Shown here: in pieces, positions 62,201 to 64,000 of the stretch | Position numbering within the stretch: position 1 is the first letter of the stretch | Layout of the letters: each line of letters begins with the position of its first letter | Assembly (NCBI GenBank): GCA_905147135.1 | Contig: LR990057.1 | Span: 4,340,001-4,404,000, forward strand | Origin: Blastobasis lacticolella | Taxonomy: Eukaryota > Arthropoda > Insecta > Lepidoptera > Blastobasidae | Length of the DNA stretch: 64,000 nt | Reading direction: 5' to 3' | The notes under the pieces: model-generated | Database searches by the model: none | What the model was told of the DNA's origin: nothing | The model's input: only the letters and a program-made list of their open reading frames with translations | Translations under genes and position numbers: made by a program

Positions 62201-64000
62201 GGGCCAGCTAATGTACAATAATAAAATAATGTTATGAATAATGATAGTTATTAAATGGGTTGATGATGGATTGATATTTTTATACTATTTATTTAGGTGA
62301 CATGATTACAGTCATGCTGCGCCATTCACAGGGGCATGCCCCATAGTTAAAGCCCCGACGCCTTGCAATACTCATCCTCCCCTCACCACCACAGCCTCAA
62401 AGCAATCGGAGCGCACGCAGTCCACTGCCGGCCGCCTCACCGTCGACGGCACCGCCAAGAAGCCGCCGCGAACGAAACGCGCATTGGACTTCCTGACCGC
62501 GGGATTGGCGTTCGACTCGCGGGTGCCCCCGCAAGGAGAGTACGAGCCCACGCAGCCAGCTAAGATCATGATCAGCAGGAAGACCCTGGCTACGGGACAC
62601 ACGTGGAACGAGAATAACTTCAAGACGCCTATCGATAGGTATGATTATGGTGAAACTAGCAAGACTGTTTTGAGATTGTTTTGATTGTTGAGAGTTTTTG
62701 CCTTTTCAAAACCTACTAGATGTCGCTACTGAGAAGTAAGCTCCGTTGTCTAAATACTGCTTTGAACAGAAGTGCTGTGAAATGGCGGATCCATTGTAGC
62801 CAATGCCAGGGCTTTTGAAGTCAAACAGCACATCGTGGTAATAACCGTCCTATGCTCGCAACTCGTTCCATTCCAAGGCGGACCCCAGGCCCTCGTGCGT
62901 AAGAACACAACCTGGACACAAACGCCAAGATGACCTATAACTCCCAGGTGTCAGCGAACAGGACGAGTTGCTATGAAATCCTCACGTCTAATTAACGCGA
63001 TCTAGTGGATTTAGGAATCGCAAAAGCCCTTATTCCACACGTTCCGGACGCCGCGCATATTGGTCGATGGGATTATCTATGGTAGATGTTGACAATCGCG
63101 TCGATCAGCGTCCGCAAGTTTCAAATCGTGATTGTCAAGTGCGTAGATACCTTTTTTTTATTTGAAATATTTGTCTGTGTCTAATTTTATGTGCTTGAAC
63201 AATAATAATGGTTACACCTTTCTCAACGACCGACAATGCTTTCTCGATCTCCCTCGACTCACCGATGTTGCGGATGTCCATGATCCATCCATCAGGTGGT
63301 TCAGATCACTTGCTCTCTATTATTAAATAAATGTTTGACCAACTAACCTTTACCTACATCAACAGAGGCCTAGACGAGTCCCACTTTCGCAAGCTGTTCA
63401 TCCGTCGCAACGTGATGCTGGTGCGGAAGAGAGACTTGCTAGCGGCCGCGGCGCCACCGCCTGAAATCACCGAACCGCTGACAGTGGACGTGCCCGGAGA
63501 CTACGACTACGACAATGAGAACGATGCGTCCTATTGCGTCAGTAATGTGCCGGTTAGTGGACGCTCTACATATTTTATTTTCATTACAGGAAGGCAGTCA
63601 TGAGGCCGCATTTTGGTCCTCACAGTGATAACACAAGGGTCAGCATTTCTGTTTTAACACTTTCGCTGCAGCCGACGCAACAATTGGGTCGAAATCGGCG
63701 CAACGTGTGTGCGTACTCATCTAGCTGATCCATTTAATACACGCGCTAAGATACTGAGCACTGCTGGAGCATCTCTGGTATTTGAGTGCAGCAGTGGGCG
63801 ATGCCATGGAGCGACCATGGAGCATGGAGTGAGTGGAGAATGCGGGAAGCGGAAGAGTTGATAATGTTGGTGTTGTTGCAGGAGAGTGCGGCGTGGGGGC
63901 CCGACGACGCGGACGCGGCGGCCGCGCAGCCGCAGCCCGGGCCCGAGGGGGAGCTCGGGGACATGCTCGAGCCGCCCACCAAGGTATGTATGCCACCCAA
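56283..64000 (+). CDS. barr: condensin complex subunit 2 (kleisin NCAPH / Barren), 3' end beyond window
   Basis: Kleisin subunit bridging the SMC2/SMC4 heads of condensin I for mitotic chromosome compaction. Eleven exons are visible: 56283-56408, 56928-57086, 57380-57580, 58099-58261, 58723-58831, 59016-59189, 59549-59673, 61485-61706, 62395-62638, 63366-63552 and 63882-63983 (604 codons, phases agree). The last donor GTATGT is at 63984, so more exons lie to the right. Recognisable blocks are RRRSLIPQKRVN, AWNLQLIDFM, SAKIYSFRVDAVH, FLESDPICEPFAGFSI, DYDYDNENDASYC, and a PKKKKKR nuclear signal in exon 4. Start 56283 (MLENP) is preferred to an in-frame ATG at 56238. Exon 8 has a (GTGGCG)n Ala/Val tract and a duplicated acceptor 92 bp upstream. 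Confidence 0.93.
57885..58020 (+). repeat. dispersed repeat family E copy before condensin exon 4
   Basis: Same blocks as 46515-46680 ('caattgggtcgaaat', 'atctggtcgctccatttaatacgcgcgct', 'agcactactgtagcctctct'). It ends about 78 bp before the exon 4 acceptor. Confidence 0.6.
59674..61484. other. 1.8 kb condensin intron with repeats
   Basis: Contains a SINE 3' end (60014-60095), a reverse family E copy (60345-60475), and two 30-bp tandem units starting 'ggtttatcagaggtatagag' at 61251 and 61281. The duplicated exon start lies at 61393-61440. A 111-codon open frame at 60498-60833 is not recognisable. Confidence 0.5.
61393..61440 (+). pseudogene. duplicated start of condensin exon 8
   Basis: An AG acceptor at 61391-61392 is followed by a near copy of the first 41 bases of exon 8 (peptide EDEPLAYIESDEE versus EDEPLAGIESDEE in exon 8). 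The copy then runs into GTACCCGTCG|GTATAA. Reading on without splicing hits a stop. Splicing from GTATAA at 61441 to 61485 would keep frame but needs a 44-nt intron, too short to be likely. Confidence 0.55.
62866..62945 (-). repeat. dispersed repeat family C fragment
   Basis: 'gttccattccaaggcggaccc' ... 'gaacacaacctggacacaaacgccaagatga' is the 5' part of family C in reverse orientation, in the intron between condensin exons 9 and 10. Confidence 0.5.
63655..63790 (+). repeat. dispersed repeat family E copy before condensin exon 11
   Basis: Blocks 'acactttcgctgcagccgac', 'caattgggtcgaaatcggcg', 'atccatttaatacacgcgct', 'agcactgctggagc' match the other family E copies. It ends about 90 bp before the exon 11 acceptor. 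Confidence 0.6.

Overview
This is a eukaryotic, almost certainly lepidopteran (moth or butterfly), nuclear genome window. Every gene is broken into short GT-AG exons. The proteins are insect or animal orthologues. The non-coding DNA is full of repeats typical of Lepidoptera: TAGGTACCTA-type runs, a 'gtccagcagtgga' SINE tail, a 'ggcggtgaccac...atcaggtgg' SINE 3' end, and many MITEs. The species cannot be named from the sequence alone.

I reconstructed eight protein-coding genes exon by exon, checking splice sites and reading phase across every junction. Left to right they are PRMT7 (minus, 2771-9490), cytochrome c1 (minus, 12831-19008), folliculin (plus, 20933-24626), ribosomal protein L18 (minus, 25930-28345), KLHL10-like BTB-BACK-kelch (plus, 28857-34077), a 15-hydroxyprostaglandin-dehydrogenase-like short-chain dehydrogenase (plus, 37017-41481), LSM14/Trailer hitch (minus, 43613-51329, last exon tentative), and condensin subunit H/Barren (plus, 56283 to beyond the right edge). 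They are unrelated housekeeping, regulatory and germline genes, not one pathway. CYC1/FLCN and RpL18/KLHL10 are divergent pairs that could share promoter regions.

Between and inside the genes I see mobile-element remains. The first 1.5 kb carries two copies of a 390-411 bp MITE that recurs at 53.2-54.0 kb, where one copy has inserted into another. A PRMT7 intron holds a three-level nest: a hAT-like element with a perfect 8-bp target duplication, inside another hAT-like element, inside a hairpin MITE. A 1.27 kb element with long inverted arms and a GC-rich core lies at 10976-12243. Other terminal-inverted-repeat elements occur at 15276, 19887, 20109, 23336, 26382, 26584, 42958 and 54460. At least three SINE-like or LINE-derived families are dispersed throughout.

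Points most worth a second look are: loss of the catalytic lysine in the dehydrogenase (YxxxN instead of YxxxK); a likely GC-AG intron in folliculin; a duplicated acceptor plus exon start in the condensin gene; three CAGCAG tandem acceptors in the Trailer hitch gene; and the nested transposons. I found no CRISPR array, operon or other prokaryotic system, and nothing that convincingly amounts to a new multi-gene system.
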